Source: Planctomycetota bacterium (lineage in GTDB: Bacteria > Planctomycetota > Phycisphaerae > FEN-1346). Taken from it: a DNA stretch of 14,902 nt. How positions within the stretch are numbered: position 1 is the first letter of the stretch; the number at the start of each line of letters is the position of its first letter. This document shows positions 13,668 through 14,902 of this stretch, in pieces. The stretch lies in the NCBI GenBank assembly GCA_026386995.1, contig JAPLMO010000159.1, positions 1-14,902 on the forward strand. The letters are read 5' to 3'. A program made the translations under genes and the position numbers. The notes beneath the pieces were generated by a model that was not told the origin of the DNA, did no database searches, and saw only the letters and a program-made list of their open reading frames with translations.

Positions 13668-14902
13668 ATGTCTGATCTGTCCATCGGCGTAAGCGGCATC
13701 CAGGTTGCCCTGAAGGCACTCGAGATCGTCGGCAACAACATGGCCAATGCGGCCACCGAGGGCTACCACCGCCAGACGGTCATTATTGAGTCCGTCTCAT
13801 CTGGCCAAGGTGCGGCCCTCCCGGTGGGCGGCGGCTCGCGTGTGGCCGACGTGCGCCGCCAGTTGAACGACGTCGTCGAGAAAGAACTCCTGCGCCAAAA
13901 GCCGCTCCTGGCGAACGTAAGCCAGGAACTCGACACGCTCCAGTCGGTCGAAAGCGTCCTGGGCGACATGTCCTCCGAAGGGCTCGGCACGGCGCTCGAC
14001 CGGTTCTTCAGCGCGCTATCGGACCTTTCTGGCGAACCCTCCAGCCCTATGTTGCGGGAGCAGGTCGTCTGGGCCGCCGACGGATTGGCGGCCCACTTCC
14101 ACAACATCGCCAGCGCCCTGACCAGCATGCGAGGGACCCTCGACGCCGAGGTCTCCAACCTCGTCGACCAGGCCAACGACCTGACCGCCGAAATCGCCGA
14201 CCTCAACGGCCGCATCCGCGAGTTGTACTACCGCGGCGCCACCGACAACAACCTCCTCGACCGCCGCGACCAGGCCGTCTCCCGGTTGTCCGAATTCATG
14301 GACGTCCAGGTCAATCGCCAAGGCGACGGCACCGTCAACCTCTTCTCCGGCGGAACAATCCTCGTCACACGCAACCAGGCCTTTCGCATCGCACTCGGCC
14401 GCACCTCCGAGGGCGACCGCTGCCTTACGCTCGCCGGGGCCGGCAACGCGGTGATACCGATCGAAGGCGGCCGCCTCGGGGCCATCCTGAACCTGACCAA
14501 CCACACGCTGCCCGACTTGCAGGGCAACCTCGACACGCTCGCCCAGCAGATCATACAGGGCATCAACCAGGCGCACGTGCAGGGCCTCGGCGTCGCCGGC
14601 TCGTTCGAGCAACTGGACGGCTGGCGCGTCGGCGATACGGACCTCTCGCGCTGGGAACCACCGCTCCAGCAAGGGGTGGTGCTGGTCCGCATCACCAACA
14701 CCGCAACGGGGGCCACGGTCCGCAGCAGCGTTACGGTCGACCCGTCCGTCGACACCCTGGACGACGTGGCCGCCCGCTTCGACGCCCTGACGGGCGTGAA
14801 TGCCTCGGTGATCGACTCTCGCCTGCACCTCGAGGCCGAGGCCGGCTACCAATTCGACTTCTCCACGGCCTTGCTGCCGCAGCAATCTTCCGGCAGCCTG
14901 AC
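13668..14902 (+). CDS. flgK: FlgK, hook-filament junction protein, C-terminus cut by window edge
   Basis: FlgK (HAP1) forms the first junction ring between hook and filament. The ATG at 13668 lies 3 bp after the flgN stop, with GAGG upstream. The frame is open for 411 codons to the right edge, so the C-terminal D0 helix is missing. The N-terminus has the family signature LSIGVSGIQVALKALEIVGN followed by NMANAATEGYHRQTV. Next come the long helical regions of FlgK (LLRQKPLLANVSQELDTLQS; LVDQANDLTAEIADLNGRIR), the NNLLDRRDQAVSRLSEFMDV motif diagnostic of FlgK, and GGRLGAILNL. Residues about 339-400 (VRITNTATGATVRSSVTVDP...DTLDDVAARFDALTGVNASV) resemble the flagellin hook-IN motif. A long minus-strand frame over this gene is an antisense shadow. 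Confidence 0.95.
   Translation, partial: MSDLSIGVSGIQVALKALEIVGNNMANAATEGYHRQTVIIESVSSGQGAALPVGGGSRVADVRRQLNDVVEKELLRQKPLLANVSQELDTLQSVESVLGDMSSEGLGTALDRFFSALSDLSGEPSSPMLREQVVWAADGLAAHFHNIASALTSMRGTLDAEVSNLVDQANDLTAEIADLNGRIRELYYRGATDNNLLDRRDQAVSRLSEFMDVQVNRQGDGTVNLFSGGTILVTRNQAFRIALGRTSEGDRCLTLAGAGNAVIPIEGGRLGAILNLTNHTLPDLQGNLDTLAQQIIQGINQAHVQGLGVAGSFEQLDGWRVGDTDLSRWEPPLQQGVVLVRITNTATGATVRSSVTVDPSVDTLDDVAARFDALTGVNASVIDSRLHLEAEAGYQFDFSTALLPQQSSGSL

Noticed and set aside
14016..14885. Minus-strand open frame of 289 codons over flgK
   Set aside because: flgK is certain on the plus strand; the reverse frame shows only composition-driven Val/Gly/Glu-rich sequence.

Overview
The window looks like chromosomal DNA of a high-GC, Gram-negative-type bacterium that builds flagella with P and L rings. 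Codon third positions are strongly G/C. The gene order fliK-flgD-flgE-(PilZ)-flgF-flgG-flgA-flgH-flgI-flgJ-flgN-flgK, the sigma-54 control and the tandem TGCAGAA repeats suggest a planctomycete (perhaps Phycisphaerae-like) or a deltaproteobacterial-type relative. That placement is inference from layout and style; the window has no rRNA or other taxonomic marker.

Left part (1-3003, minus strand): a partial, unrecognised membrane-anchored protein with a helical-repeat-like middle runs off the left edge (1-1010). Behind it lies a 538-bp intergenic stretch with a near-perfect sigma-54 promoter reading into that gene, several inverted repeats, and a REPIN-like element of about 150 bp made of two inverted copies of a palindrome plus a tandem 7-mer. 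Next is a sigma-54 enhancer-binding protein of FleQ/FlrC type whose receiver domain lacks the phospho-acceptor aspartate (1549-3003).

Middle (3004-3589): a 586-bp divergent regulatory region with a good -24/-12 sigma-54 promoter directly in front of fliK, a 9-bp-stem inverted repeat, and three copies of ACAAGTCG that could be activator sites.

Right part (3590-14902, plus strand): one compact operon for rod, hook and ring assembly. fliK (hook-length ruler), flgD (hook cap) and flgE (hook) are followed by a membrane-anchored PilZ-type protein, the rod genes flgF and flgG, the ring set flgA (P-ring chaperone), flgH (L ring) and flgI (P ring), flgJ (rod-binding part only), flgN (chaperone for hook-junction proteins) and flgK (hook-junction protein, cut by the right edge). 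Genes are separated by a few to tens of bases or overlap by ATGA, so co-transcription from the sigma-54 promoter is likely, with the divergent activator as the obvious candidate regulator.

The main oddities are an in-frame amber codon at codon 18 of flgN, an FlgH without the usual lipobox cysteine, a PilZ protein with an altered second c-di-GMP motif, no flgM at its common place before flgN, and the uncharacterised sigma-54-driven membrane protein on the left. No mobile-element gene, CRISPR array, defence system, tRNA or rRNA was seen.
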